Positions 1 through 9,049 of a stretch of DNA of 64,000 nucleotides are shown piece by piece. The DNA lies in assembly GCF_008642355.1 (NCBI RefSeq), contig NZ_CP029193.1:5790001-5854000 (forward strand), given 5' to 3'. This stretch comes from Streptomyces venezuelae. GTDB taxonomy: Bacteria > Actinomycetota > Actinomycetes > Streptomycetales > Streptomycetaceae. The first letter of the stretch is position 1. Every line of letters starts with the position of its first letter. The notes under the pieces were generated by a model, which saw nothing but the letters and a program-made list of their open reading frames with translations, had not been told where the DNA came from and did no database searches. The translations under genes and the position numbers were made by a program.

Positions 1-68
1 ACAGCCCACGAGCAGCTGTCATTCGACCCCGTACGCCGACGTTATGGACCGCCGGTGAACGCCTCGTG

Positions 69-1022
69 TCAGGGAGACGGCGGCGAGGGCGCCGACAGCC
101 AGGCCGTATAGCTTTCGCTGCGCGCCGCCGCCTCCGCGTGCGCCGCGCGGGCCTGCGCGAAGACCGCCGCCGCCGTGTCATGGGCGGGAGCCGCCGGATG
201 CCAGCCGAGCAGGTGCCGCCAGTACAGCGGCGCCCCCGCGAGAGGCCTGGTCACGAGGCCCGGCGTCGGCGGGAACGTCGCCCGGCACAGCCCCACCGCC
301 CGCCCCACCTGCACCAGATGCACGCACGACGCGACATCCGTCTCGTACACGCGCGACGGCGTGAACCCCGCCCGCGCGCACGCCGCCGAGAAACAGTCCG
401 CGAAACAGCCGTCGCCCGGCACGTCCGTCCACGCCTCGTCCGCGAGCCGCGCCAGGTCGATCTCCTGGACGTCGGCCAGCGGATGGGAGGTGGGCAGCAT
501 GACGAAGACGGGATCGCGCGCCACCTCGCGCCACACGAGGAGTTCACTCTCCGGCGGCGCACTCGCCCCGCACGTGCCGACCAGCGCGAAGTCGAGGCGT
601 CCCGCCGCCGTACTCGACGCGAGCTCCCGCTCCGACCACGACGTGTGCGTCGACACCGGCACCCCCGGATACGCCGCGGCGAGCCGGTCCACCAGCGCCC
701 CGAGCAGCGGCCCGTGGATGCCGCCGAGCCGGAACCCCGCCCCGCCCTCCCACGCCCGTACGAACCGCTGCGCCTCCTCCCGCAGCCCGCTCACGGCGGG
801 CAGGACCACCCGGGCCCGCGCGAGCACGAACTCGCCGAGCGCCGTGGCCCGCACCCCGTACTGCCCCCGCTCGAAGAGCGGGCCGCCAAGGACGCGCTCG
901 ATCCTCTTCAACTGCGCGCTCAGGGCCGGCTGGGCGAGCCCGAGCGCGGTGGCGGCCTTGGTCAGGCTGCCCGCGTCGGCGATCGCCCGGATCGTCTTGA
1001 GGTGCCGCAACTCCAGGTCCAT
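69..1022 (-). CDS. LysR-family transcriptional regulator
   Basis: A 317-residue LysR-type regulator. Residues about 4-60 form the winged helix-turn-helix (LKTIRAIADAGSLTKAA, then ALGLAQPALSAQLKRIE), and about 90-295 form the periplasmic-binding-protein-like effector domain (FRLGGIHGPLLGAL, FALVGTC, PVFVMLPTSHPLA). The length is usual for the family. The ATG at 1022 begins directly before the HTH. It lies 91 bp downstream of glgX on the same strand but there is no reason to link it to glycogen. LysR targets are usually divergent neighbours, and here the candidate would lie left of the window edge. The effector cannot be told from the sequence. Confidence 0.92.
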   Translation of the reverse strand: MDLELRHLKTIRAIADAGSLTKAATALGLAQPALSAQLKRIERVLGGPLFERGQYGVRATALGEFVLARARVVLPAVSGLREEAQRFVRAWEGGAGFRLGGIHGPLLGALVDRLAAAYPGVPVSTHTSWSERELASSTAAGRLDFALVGTCGASAPPESELLVWREVARDPVFVMLPTSHPLADVQEIDLARLADEAWTDVPGDGCFADCFSAACARAGFTPSRVYETDVASCVHLVQVGRAVGLCRATFPPTPGLVTRPLAGAPLYWRHLLGWHPAAPAHDTAAAVFAQARAAHAEAAARSESYTAWLSAPSPPSP

Positions 1023-1113
1023 AAGGCGAGCTTGGGGTCACCCAAGAGCAGGGGCAAGACTCAGGTCCGGACCAAGCGCGCGCATATGCGGGGACTCCGC
1101 GACGGCACCACCG

Positions 1114-3408
1114 TCACGTGGTCACCCGCAGCAGCAGCACCGACCTCCCCGGCACCGTCACCGTCCCGCCCGCCCGGTGCACCGTGCCGGGCGGCACGGC
1201 CTGCTCCTCCAGGGACGTGTCCACCACGACCTCGTACGCCCCGGCCCACGGCGGCCCCGGCAGCACGAACTCCACCGGCTCCCCGTCCGCGTGCAGCACC
1301 GCCAGGAAACTCTCGTCGACGACCGGCGCGCCCCGCGCGTCCCGGCCCGGTATGTCGCGCCCCGACAGATACATGCCGAGCGTCGCCCGGGGCGCGTACC
1401 AGTCCGCCTCCGTCATCTCCGCGCCGCCCGCCGTGAACCACGCCAGGTCCCGCAGCCCGTCCGCGGAGTGCGCCCGCCCGGAGAAGAACGCCCGCCTGCG
1501 CAGCACCGGATGGCGGTGCCGCAGCGCGATGAGGCGGGACGTGAGCGAGAACAGCTCACGCCAGCCCGGCTCCTCCTTGAGCCCCCAGTCGACCCAGCTG
1601 ATCTCGTTGTCCTGGCAGTACGCGTTGTTCGAGCCGCCCTGCGTGCGGCCCATCTCGTCGCCCGCGACCAGCATCGGCACACCGGTGGACAGCAGCAGCG
1701 TCGTCATGAGATTCCGCAGCTGGCGCCGGCGCAGCGCCGTGATGTCCGGGTCGTCGCTCTCGCCCTCGGCCCCGCAGTTCCACGCCCGGTTGTCGTCGGA
1801 GCCGTCCCGGTTGCCCTCGCCGTTGGCCTCGTTGTGCTTGCGCTCGTAACTCACCAGGTCCCGCAGCGTGAAACCGTCGTGCGCCGTCACGAAGTTCACC
1901 GACGCGTACGGCCTGCGCCCGCCCCACGCGTACAGATCGCTCGACCCCGACAACCGGTACCCCAGATCCCGTACGTCCGGCAGCGCACCCCGCCAGAAGT
2001 CCCGCACCGCACCCCGGTAGCGGTCGTTCCACTCCGTCCACAGCGGCGGGAACGCCCCCACCTGATAGCCGCCGGACCCCACGTCCCACGGCTCGGCGAT
2101 CAGCTTCACCCGCCGCAGCACCGGATCCTGCGCGATCACCGCGAGGAACGGCGACAGCATGTCGACGTCGTGGAAGGAGCGCGCGAGCGCCGCCGCCAGA
2201 TCGAACCGGAACCCGTCCACGCCCATCTCCGACACCCAGTACCGCAGCGAGTCGGTGATCAGACGCAGCACGTGCGGCTGGACGACCTGCAACGTGTTCC
2301 CGCAGCCCGTGTAGTCCGCGTACCGCCGCGCGTCGTTCGCCTGCAGCCGGTAGTAGCCGCGGTTGTCGATGCCCTTCAAGGACAGCATCGGTCCGAGCTC
2401 ACCGGCCTCCGCCGTGTGGTTGTAGACGACGTCCAGGATCACCTCGATCCCGGCCTCGTGCAGCGCCCGCACCATCCGCCGGAACTCGCCGACCTGCTCG
2501 CCGCGCGTCCCGGACGCCGCGTAGGCCGCGTGCGGCGCGAAGTAGCCGATCGAGTTGTAACCCCAGTAGTTGCGCAGACCCCGCCGCAGCAGATGGTCCT
2601 CGTGCGCGAACTGGTGCACCGGAAGCAGCTCGACCGCCGTCACCCCGAGCCGTACGAGATGGTCGAGCGCGGCCGGATGCGCCAACCCCGCGTACGTGCC
2701 CCGCAGTGCCTCCGGCACATCCGGATGGAGCTTCGTGAAGCCGCGCACATGCAGTTCGTAGATGACCGAATCCGCCCACGGCGTCTTCGGCCTGCGGTCG
2801 TCGGTCCACTCGTCGTCCGGCGCGTCGTCGTGCACCACCACGCCCTTGGGGACGTACGGCGCCGAATCGCGGTCGTCGCGGACGGTGTCCGCCACATGCT
2901 GCTGCGGCCAGTCCCGCACGTGCCCGTACACCTCGGCGGGCAGCGAGCCGTAGTCGAGGCCGGGGCCGCCGTCCACCGCCCGCGCGTAAGGGTCGAGGAG
3001 CAGCTTCGCCGGATTCCAGCGGGCGCCCGTCCATGGGTCCCAGCGGCCGTGCACGCGGTAGCCGTACCGCTGTCCCGGCCGCACGCCCGGCACGAAGCCG
3101 TGCCATATCTCGTGCGTCAGCTCGGTCAGCGGACAGCGCGTCTCCCCCTGCCCGTCGTCGAACAGACACAGCTCCACCGCCTCCGCCCCGCCGGCCCACA
3201 GCGCGAAGTTGGTGCCCGCGACCCCGTCGGGCCCGACCCGGAAGCGCGCCCCGAGCGGTGTCGGCGTCCCCGGCCACACGGGCCGCGTCGGCGCCGCGCG
3301 GGGCGCCGCCCTCCTGTTCCCGTTCACCGTCGGGGCGGGCCGCTCCGTCGTGCCGCGCCCCATCGCCCGCGCCTGCTGCACTGCCCCTTGCTCGGGTGCG
3401 CTCGCCAC
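1114..3408 (-). CDS. glgX: Glycogen debranching enzyme GlgX (GH13)
   Basis: Cytoplasmic isoamylase-type enzyme that hydrolyses alpha-1,6 branches of phosphorylase-trimmed glycogen. About 764 residues. An N-terminal CBM48 domain (about 40-140) precedes a GH13 barrel with all four motifs: DVVYNH (D326), FRFDL with nucleophile D403, IAEPWD with acid/base E439, and TAHDGF with D511. A C-terminal beta domain ends the protein. The reading frame is open much further upstream, but a GTG at 3408 preceded by GGAGG with 7 nt spacing is the best start; the ATG at 3363 has no ribosome site. It is divergent from the first L,D-transpeptidase gene, with about 150 bp between. No other glycogen gene is in the window. 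Confidence 0.95.
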   Translation of the reverse strand: MASAPEQGAVQQARAMGRGTTERPAPTVNGNRRAAPRAAPTRPVWPGTPTPLGARFRVGPDGVAGTNFALWAGGAEAVELCLFDDGQGETRCPLTELTHEIWHGFVPGVRPGQRYGYRVHGRWDPWTGARWNPAKLLLDPYARAVDGGPGLDYGSLPAEVYGHVRDWPQQHVADTVRDDRDSAPYVPKGVVVHDDAPDDEWTDDRRPKTPWADSVIYELHVRGFTKLHPDVPEALRGTYAGLAHPAALDHLVRLGVTAVELLPVHQFAHEDHLLRRGLRNYWGYNSIGYFAPHAAYAASGTRGEQVGEFRRMVRALHEAGIEVILDVVYNHTAEAGELGPMLSLKGIDNRGYYRLQANDARRYADYTGCGNTLQVVQPHVLRLITDSLRYWVSEMGVDGFRFDLAAALARSFHDVDMLSPFLAVIAQDPVLRRVKLIAEPWDVGSGGYQVGAFPPLWTEWNDRYRGAVRDFWRGALPDVRDLGYRLSGSSDLYAWGGRRPYASVNFVTAHDGFTLRDLVSYERKHNEANGEGNRDGSDDNRAWNCGAEGESDDPDITALRRRQLRNLMTTLLLSTGVPMLVAGDEMGRTQGGSNNAYCQDNEISWVDWGLKEEPGWRELFSLTSRLIALRHRHPVLRRRAFFSGRAHSADGLRDLAWFTAGGAEMTEADWYAPRATLGMYLSGRDIPGRDARGAPVVDESFLAVLHADGEPVEFVLPGPPWAGAYEVVVDTSLEEQAVPPGTVHRAGGTVTVPGRSVLLLRVTT

Positions 3409-3562
3409 CTGTCGGCCTCCCGCGGCTCCGTCGGGCGACGCGCGAAGAAGGGCGTGCGGCGTCCCGGCCGCGGCTCCCCATGCGTCGTCCTCCCCATGGT
3501 TCTGCCCACCGCACGCGTCGCACTCACGTTTCCCCGGCAGGGGGACGGTCGTTGGGACCCAC

Positions 3563-4765
3563 GTGAGACAGGATGCGAGGCGCGCACGGCGCGCAGGGGC
3601 CGCGCTGGCCGCGGTACTGACATGGGCGGGGCTGCTGGCGGGCTGCTCCTCCGACGGGGTCGAAGGGTTGATGGGGAAGCCCCGCTCCCCGGCGGACGCG
3701 ATCCGGGTGTCACCCGACGACGACAGCAAGGGGGTCAAGGCGGACGAACGCCTGGAGGTGACGGTCCCCGACGGCCGCCTGGAGTCGGTGAAGGTCGTCC
3801 GGACGCAGGACGCGCAGGAGTTCGACGTGCCGGGCCGCATCGACGAGGACGGCATGACGTGGCGCCCCGTCGACCGGGGGCCGCTCGCACTCGCCGCCAC
3901 GTACGAGGTCGACGCCGTCGCCACGGACGGCCACGGCCGCCGCTCCGCCCGGCACACCACCTTCCGCACCTACGTCCCCGACGAGCGCTTCATCGGATAC
4001 GTGGCGCCGGAGAACCGCTCCACCGTCGGCACCGGCATGATCGTCTCCCTGGAGTTCAACCGGGAGATCGAGAACCGCGAGGCCGTCCAGCGCGCCATCC
4101 ACGTCACCGCGCACCCCGCCGTCGACATCCGCCCGCACTGGTTCGGCAAGAGCCGTGTCGACTTCCGCCCGGAGAAGTACTGGAAGCCCGGCACGAAGGT
4201 CACCGTCGGCCTGCGCCTGCGCGACGTCCAGGCCGCTCCCGGGGTCTACGGCCTCCAGGACAAGAGCTTCACCTTCACCGTCGGCCGCGATCAGCGGTCC
4301 CTGGTCGATGCCGCCGAGCACACCATGGAGGTGCGCAGGGACGGCGAGCTCCTGTCCACCGTGCCGATCACCGCGGGCGCCCCCAAGACCACCACGTACA
4401 ACGGGAAGATGGTGGTGACGGAGATGCTCGAGGTGACCCGCATGAACAGCCGCACCGTCGGGTTCGGCGGCGAGTACGACATCCCCGACGTCCCGCACGC
4501 CATGCGCCTCACGACCTCCGGCACGTTCCTGCACGGCAACTACTGGTCGCCGGACGCCCCTGGCAACACCAATGTCAGCCATGGCTGCGTGGGCCTGCGC
4601 GATGTGAAGGGCGGCAGCTCACGGACGCCCGCGGGCTGGTTCTTCGACCGGAGCCTCATCGGGGACGTCGTCGAGGTGATCAACAGCAATGACAAGAAAG
4701 TCGCTCCTGACAACGGCCTCGGCGGCTGGAACATGGAATGGAAGGACTGGGTGAAGAACGCCTGA
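3563..4765 (+). CDS. L,D-transpeptidase lipoprotein (Ig-like + YkuD), copy 1
   Basis: A 400-residue lipoprotein expected to make 3-3 crosslinks in peptidoglycan outside the membrane. A short signal sequence ends in the lipobox LLAGC (C28). Ig-like domains (about 45-250) precede a YkuD catalytic domain with HGNYW (H324) and SHGCVGL (catalytic C342). The GTG at 3563 sits 5 nt after GGGA; upstream in-frame sequence has no signal peptide and overlaps the glgX promoter side. The next gene is a clear paralogue with the same architecture and the same C-terminal pattern (APDNGLGGWNM against QPDNGLNGWNM), so the pair arose by tandem duplication. Carbapenems, rather than most penicillins, are the known inhibitors of this family. 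Confidence 0.93.
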   Translation: MRQDARRARRAGAALAAVLTWAGLLAGCSSDGVEGLMGKPRSPADAIRVSPDDDSKGVKADERLEVTVPDGRLESVKVVRTQDAQEFDVPGRIDEDGMTWRPVDRGPLALAATYEVDAVATDGHGRRSARHTTFRTYVPDERFIGYVAPENRSTVGTGMIVSLEFNREIENREAVQRAIHVTAHPAVDIRPHWFGKSRVDFRPEKYWKPGTKVTVGLRLRDVQAAPGVYGLQDKSFTFTVGRDQRSLVDAAEHTMEVRRDGELLSTVPITAGAPKTTTYNGKMVVTEMLEVTRMNSRTVGFGGEYDIPDVPHAMRLTTSGTFLHGNYWSPDAPGNTNVSHGCVGLRDVKGGSSRTPAGWFFDRSLIGDVVEVINSNDKKVAPDNGLGGWNMEWKDWVKNA

Positions 4766-4976
4766 TCCTCCGGGTGATCGCCAGGTGACCGGCCCGGAAC
4801 CACCAGGTGATCTTGGTCTGCCCGTACCCCTGGGGCAGTTGGAACTGAACGGTGACATTGGCGGGGACTGTTCGCCGGGAACCGTGTGGTTATCTATCGC
4901 TTGCGCGTGTCCGAAACGCGCAGGTGCACTGGGGTGCGGGCCTGGGGGATCAGGCCGTGCGAGGGGAGACGAGATC

Positions 4977-6215
4977 GTGAACGGGCGACCGATATCGGGG
5001 ACGTCGGTTGGCGCGCGCATGCGCGCGCGACGGCGGGGCGCCAGAACTCTGACGGCCGCGGTGTCCGGGGCGACGCTGCTGTTCGTCGCGGCGTGTGGCG
5101 GGGGTTCGGACTCGGGCGACGGTGACGGCAAGGCGAAGGCGGACAAGAACGCGCCGTCGGCGGCGGTCGTGACCATAGCCCCCAAGGACGGCGCGGACGC
5201 GGTGGCCACCAGCGGCGCCCTGAAGATAGGCGCGACCAAGGGCAAGCTGTCCGAGGTCAAGGTGGAGGACAACAAGGGCAACCCGGTCCCCGGCAAGATC
5301 ACGTCGGGCGGGACCAGCTGGACGCCGGCCCACCACCTCGCGGCCGCCACGAAGTACAAGGTCCACGCCGTGGCGAAGGACTCCGAGGGCCGGGCGTCCG
5401 CCAAGGACACCACCTTCACGACGCTGACCCCGCAGAACACCTTCATCGGCCAGTTCACCCCGGAGGACGGCTCGAAGGTCGGCGTCGGAATGCCGTTCTC
5501 GGTCAACTTCACGCGGGGCATCACCGATCCGGAAGCGGTCGAGAAGGCCATCCAGATCAAGACAGAGCCGTCCGTGCCGGTCGAGGGCCACTGGTTCGGC
5601 AACGACCGCCTGGACTTCCGCCCGGAGAACTACTGGAAGGCCGGCACGAAGGTCACCGTCAAGCTCAACCTCGACGGCGTCGAGGGCCGCCCGGGTGTCT
5701 ACGGCAAGCAGAGCAAGACGCTGAACTTCACCATCGGCCGCAGCCAGGTCTCCACCGTCGACGCCAAGACGCACCAGATGAAGGTCGTCCGCGACGGCAA
5801 GCAGATCAAGAAGATCCCGATCACGGCGGGCGCCCCCGGCACCACCACGTACAACGGCGAGATGGTCATCAGCGAGAAGCTGCAGGTGACCCGGATGAAC
5901 GGCGAGACCGTCGGCTTCGGCGGCGAGTACGACATCAAGGACGTCCCGCACGCCATGCGCCTGTCCACCTCCGGCACGTTCCTGCACGGCAACTACTGGT
6001 CGGGCGGCGCCTTCGGCAACACCAACGCCAGCCACGGCTGCATAGGCCTGAGCGACGTGCGCGGCGGCTACAGCAAGAAGACGCCCGCCGGATGGTTCTT
6101 CAACAACTCGCTCATCGGCGACGTCGTCGTGGTGAAGAACTCCGCGGACAAGAAGATCCAGCCCGACAACGGCCTCAACGGCTGGAACATGTCGTGGGAG
6201 GAGTGGAAGGCGTAA
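4977..6215 (+). CDS. L,D-transpeptidase lipoprotein (Ig-like + YkuD), copy 2
   Basis: A 412-residue paralogue of the preceding protein. The signal peptide has an arginine-rich n-region and a lipobox FVAAC (C40), followed by a Gly/Ser/Asp/Lys-rich linker, two Ig-like domains, and a YkuD domain with HGNYW and SHGCIGL (catalytic C355). The chosen GTG at 4977 has GGGGAG with an 8 nt spacer; the ATG at 5019 lacks such a site. It lies 211 bp after copy 1, long enough for its own promoter. A strong hairpin follows the gene. Presumed role is peptidoglycan 3-3 crosslinking at the outer membrane face. The two copies may differ in timing or substrate, which the sequence does not show. Confidence 0.93.
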   Translation: MNGRPISGTSVGARMRARRRGARTLTAAVSGATLLFVAACGGGSDSGDGDGKAKADKNAPSAAVVTIAPKDGADAVATSGALKIGATKGKLSEVKVEDNKGNPVPGKITSGGTSWTPAHHLAAATKYKVHAVAKDSEGRASAKDTTFTTLTPQNTFIGQFTPEDGSKVGVGMPFSVNFTRGITDPEAVEKAIQIKTEPSVPVEGHWFGNDRLDFRPENYWKAGTKVTVKLNLDGVEGRPGVYGKQSKTLNFTIGRSQVSTVDAKTHQMKVVRDGKQIKKIPITAGAPGTTTYNGEMVISEKLQVTRMNGETVGFGGEYDIKDVPHAMRLSTSGTFLHGNYWSGGAFGNTNASHGCIGLSDVRGGYSKKTPAGWFFNNSLIGDVVVVKNSADKKIQPDNGLNGWNMSWEEWKA

Positions 6216-6264
6216 GCCTCCCGGGCGAGGGCGGACCCGTGAGGGCGAACCCCGCCTCTCCCGT

Positions 6265-6305
6265 ACCGGGCCCGGCGCACTGTGACCAAGTGCACCGGGC
6301 CCGGT
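6265..6305 (+). terminator. Strong hairpin after the L,D-transpeptidase pair
   Basis: Perfect 11 bp arms, ACCGGGCCCGG at 6265-6275 and CCGGGCCCGGT at 6295-6305, with an inner GCACT/AGTGC pairing in the loop. It stands between the L,D-transpeptidase stop and the leaderless enoyl-CoA hydratase start, so it most likely ends the upstream transcript. There is no long T run, which is normal in Streptomyces. Confidence 0.7.
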
Positions 6306-6320
6306 CCCGTTAGTCCCCGT

Positions 6321-6332
6321 TAACCTGCTGCC
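6321..6332 (+). promoter_or_regulatory. Probable -10 box of a leaderless promoter
   Basis: TAACCT at 6321-6326 is followed by exactly 6 nt and then ATG at 6333, and there is no Shine-Dalgarno sequence. This is the TANNNT-N6/7-ATG layout of Streptomyces leaderless promoters, placing the transcription start at or next to the start codon. No clear -35 box is seen. Confidence 0.5.
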
Positions 6333-7100
6333 ATGACTGCAACCCTCGAAGTCGCCGAAGACGTCGGCACGATCCGGCTCGACCGTCCCCCGATGAACGC
6401 CCTGGACATCGCCACCCAGGACCGCCTCAAGGAACTCGCCGAAGAGGCGACGCGGCGCGACGACGTGCGCGCCGTGGTGATCTACGGGGGCGAGAAGGTG
6501 TTCGCGGCGGGCGCGGACATCAAGGAGATGCAGGCCATGGACCACGCGGCCATGGTCGTACGCTCCGGGGCGCTGCAGGAGTCCTTCACCGCCGTGGCCC
6601 GCATCCCCAAGCCCGTCGTCGCCGCCGTCACCGGCTACGCGCTCGGCGGAGGATGCGAGCTCGCCCTGTGCGCCGACTTCCGCATCGCCGCGGACAACGC
6701 CAAGCTCGGCCAGCCCGAGATCCTGCTCGGCCTCATCCCCGGCGCGGGCGGCACCCAGCGCCTGGCCCGGCTCGTCGGCCCGTCCAAGGCCAAGGACCTC
6801 ATCTTCACCGGCCGCCACGTGAAGGCCGACGAGGCCCTCACGATGGGCCTGGTGGACCGCGTCGTGCCGGCCGCCGAGGTGTACGAGCAGGCGCACGCGT
6901 GGGCCGCGCGGCTCGCGCGGGGTCCGGCCATCGCCCTGCGTGCCGCCAAGGAGTCGGTCGACGCGGGCCTGGAGACGGACATCGACACGGGCCTCGCCAT
7001 CGAACGCACGTGGTTCGCAGGGCTGTTCGCCACCGAGGACCGCGAGCGGGGCATGCGGAGTTTCGTCGAGGAGGGGCCGGGCAAGGCGAAGTTCGTCTGA
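6333..7100 (+). CDS. Enoyl-CoA hydratase/isomerase family protein
   Basis: A 255-residue crotonase-fold protein, cytoplasmic, predicted to hydrate 2-enoyl-CoA in fatty acid beta-oxidation. AGADIKEM and ALGGGCELALCAD carry the oxyanion-hole and first-glutamate regions, and GQPEILLGLIPGAGGTQR carries the second glutamate. Both glutamates of true hydratases are therefore present. Length is standard. The start ATG has no ribosome site but a -10-like TAACCT lies 6 nt upstream, so the transcript is probably leaderless. It is monocistronic by position. The acyl chain preference cannot be read from the sequence. Confidence 0.93.
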   Translation: MTATLEVAEDVGTIRLDRPPMNALDIATQDRLKELAEEATRRDDVRAVVIYGGEKVFAAGADIKEMQAMDHAAMVVRSGALQESFTAVARIPKPVVAAVTGYALGGGCELALCADFRIAADNAKLGQPEILLGLIPGAGGTQRLARLVGPSKAKDLIFTGRHVKADEALTMGLVDRVVPAAEVYEQAHAWAARLARGPAIALRAAKESVDAGLETDIDTGLAIERTWFAGLFATEDRERGMRSFVEEGPGKAKFV

Positions 7101-7362
7101 ACTGAACCGTGTACGCGCCAAGTTGAAGGGGCGTCAGTGGCGGGGTCCCTCGATGGGGCGGTTTATGGAGGGCTTGACAGAGCCTTAAATGAACCCGTCG
7201 AAAAGCTTTGAGTGATCATGCGTGAGCGGCGAGTCATTGCAGGTCACGCCTGTTGCGGCGGCCATTTACTGCCACTGGCATATGTCAGACCGGCCTCCCG
7301 GAATGAATGATTCCGGGGGGCTTATTCCGCCGGAACGGCCACGGAAAGCGCTCTGGGCGGCC

Positions 7363-7878
7363 ATGATGGAGGGCATGGCGGGGCTGGAGGGTGACGAACG
7401 GCCGCGGCGGCACGTCAGTGCGACCGCAGCGCGCTGGTCGCCGGCGGTAGAGGACGAACACGCGCTGAAGGCGCTCGAGTTGTTCGGCAATCCCACGGAC
7501 GCGGAGGTCCCGCTGCCGTCGCGCCCGGAGTCCGCCGCCATCGCGCGCCGCCTCGCCCAGGTCGTCGTCCTGCGCCACTGGGGACTCTCCCCGAAACTCA
7601 CCGAGGATGTCGTCCTTCTCGTCTCGGAACTCGTCGGGAACGCCGTGCGGCACACCGGCGCCCGCGTCTTCGGGCTGCGCATGCAGCGGCGGCGCGGCTG
7701 GATCAGAGTGGAGGTCCGCGACCCGTCACGCGGGCTGCCCTGTCTGCTGCCCGTCCACGAGATGGACCTGAGCGGCCGCGGTCTGTTCCTCGTCGACAAG
7801 CTCTCCGACCGATGGGGCGTGGATCTGCTGCCGCGCGGCAAGACGACGTGGTTCGAGATGCGGGCGGCCGACCGCTGA
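7363..7878 (+). CDS. ATP-binding SpoIIAB/RsbW-like regulatory protein
   Basis: A single HATPase_c domain of the anti-sigma-factor kinase class, about 171 residues. The N box LVSELVGNAVRHTG, the DPSRGLP segment and the G-box-like SGRGLFLVDKLSDRWG are all present; no membrane or other domain is attached. Such proteins are abundant in Streptomyces and a few control sigma factors, but no sigma factor or anti-anti-sigma gene is adjacent, so its partner is unknown. The frame is open back to a GTG at 7222, but the codons before 7363 have poor third-position GC, so the ATG at 7363 (or 7366) is preferred. The start remains uncertain. Confidence 0.82.
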   Translation: MMEGMAGLEGDERPRRHVSATAARWSPAVEDEHALKALELFGNPTDAEVPLPSRPESAAIARRLAQVVVLRHWGLSPKLTEDVVLLVSELVGNAVRHTGARVFGLRMQRRRGWIRVEVRDPSRGLPCLLPVHEMDLSGRGLFLVDKLSDRWGVDLLPRGKTTWFEMRAADR

Positions 7879-7885
7879 TACGCGA

Positions 7886-7922
7886 AAGCCCCCGGTCACC
7901 GTGGTCGGCGCGAGGGGGCCTT
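7886..7922 (+). terminator. Probable terminator after the ATP-binding protein gene
   Basis: GCCCCC at 7888-7893 pairs with GGGGGC at 7914-7919 across a 20 nt loop, followed by CTTCG, beginning 10 nt after the stop codon. This is a short GC stem without a T run, so it is only probable. Confidence 0.5.
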
Positions 7923-8260
7923 CGTGAAGCGGCGCGGATATTGGGGTGTGATCCACGGCCGCCGAGACGACCTGAGCCCGGGTCAATGGGGGTCGTGTCT
8001 CCGACTATGGCAGACGGCCGCGACGGATCCAAAAGCCCATAGGTGGACATATGCGGACAACCCGTAACAGTTTAGAGGTGAATCCTTGGTGAGATGGGAC
8101 ACCTGCCTGGTAAACGGCGGTTAAGCGGAGGCCGTGACAGGCGATAAGCAAGGAGCGGGGAGCTGCGCGCCGGTCCCGGACCCCGCCCCGCGGCACCGGC
8201 GCAACACTGCCGAAGCGGGCAATCAGCAGCTTTCCCACGTTTTTCCCATTAAATGGTCCG
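7923..8260. other. Intergenic stretch before the NodB-like gene; no gene seen
   Basis: About 340 bp between the hairpin and the GTG at 8261. Open frames entering it (for example from 8134) have codon use unlike the neighbours and run antiparallel or out of phase with the real gene. AT-richer patches around 8060-8080 and 8225-8255 could hold a promoter, but I cannot name boxes. No riboswitch motif was recognised. Confidence 0.5.
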
Positions 8261-9049
8261 GTGATCGAGACCGACCGCCGCAGAGCCCTGCGCGCGGGCG
8301 CCGGCCTGGTCGCCGCGGGCGCGCTCACCACCGGGTGCGCCGCGACCGGCCCCGCCGCCCCCGCACGCGACCGCCCGCCCGCAACCACCACCCCCCGCCC
8401 GGCCCGCCCCACATCGGCCGCCGCCCCCGCACCCCGCCGCTTCCCGGGCCTCCCCGCCCAGATCAGCCACGGCCCCCGCACCCGCCCCCGGGTCGCCCTC
8501 ACCTTCCACGGCCAGGGCGACCCCGCCACCGCGAGAGCGCTGCTCGCCCAGGCGGAGAAGGCCGACGCCAGAATCACCGTGCTCGCCGTCGGCAGCTGGC
8601 TCGACGCCCACCCCGGCCTCGCGCGCCGCATCCTCGACGGCGGCCACGACCTCGGCAACCACACCCACCACCACCTCGACATCAACGCGATGTCCGAGGC
8701 CGACGCCCACGCCGAGATCACCGGCTGCGCGGACCGCCTGCGCCGCCTCACCGGCTCCATCGGCACCTGGTTCCGTCCCTCCCGCGCGCAGACGGCGACG
8801 CCCCTCGTCGAACGCCTCGCCCACCGCGCGGGCTACCCGCACGTCCTCTCGTACGACGTCGACTCCCTCGACTTCACCTCGCCGGGCGCCCCGGCCGTGA
8901 CCCGCGCCGTCGCCGGCGGAATCCGTGAGGGATCCGTCGTGAGCCTGCACTTCGGGTACGCGGACACGGTCGCCGCCCTGCCCGCCGTCCTGGAAGAACT
9001 GGAACGCCGCGGCCTGCGCGCGGTCACGACCACGGAGCTGCTGACCTGA
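8261..9049 (+). CDS. NodB-like polysaccharide deacetylase-family lipoprotein with altered motif 1
   Basis: A 262-residue exported protein. RRRALRAG followed by a hydrophobic stretch and LTTGC (C26) suggests a Tat-type lipoprotein signal, then an Ala/Pro/Arg-rich linker (about 27-65) and a NodB fold. Metal motif 2 is present as HTHHH (H134, H138), and the later LSYDVDSLDF and SLHFG motifs are recognisable. Motif 1, normally TFDDG with the catalytic base and a metal aspartate, reads TFHGQGD (81-87), and motif 3 is RPSRAQ. So the fold is clear but ordinary deacetylase chemistry is doubtful. Its stop overlaps the start of the next gene (ATGA), so the two are coupled. The GTG start has no clear ribosome site. 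Confidence 0.85.
   Translation: MIETDRRRALRAGAGLVAAGALTTGCAATGPAAPARDRPPATTTPRPARPTSAAAPAPRRFPGLPAQISHGPRTRPRVALTFHGQGDPATARALLAQAEKADARITVLAVGSWLDAHPGLARRILDGGHDLGNHTHHHLDINAMSEADAHAEITGCADRLRRLTGSIGTWFRPSRAQTATPLVERLAHRAGYPHVLSYDVDSLDFTSPGAPAVTRAVAGGIREGSVVSLHFGYADTVAALPAVLEELERRGLRAVTTTELLT

Noticed and set aside
1..22. Possible minus-strand start (ATG at 22) of a gene leaving the window to the left
   Set aside because: Only seven codons are visible and GGGG is too close for a clear ribosome site; cannot be supported.
175..4692. A 1505-codon open frame on the plus strand covering the LysR, glgX and first L,D-transpeptidase region
   Set aside because: It is antisense to glgX and LysR over most of its length, has Arg/Pro/His-rich low-complexity translation, and no domain. 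It is the usual high-GC shadow frame.
7222..7362. Longer start for the ATP-binding protein at GTG 7222
   Set aside because: Codons in this stretch have low third-position GC (ATT, TTG, CAT, AAT, GAT) and no ribosome site, so it is probably leader sequence.
7879..8260. Possible c-di-AMP (ydaO) riboswitch before the NodB-like gene
   Set aside because: I looked for the conserved ydaO-type segments and did not find a convincing set.
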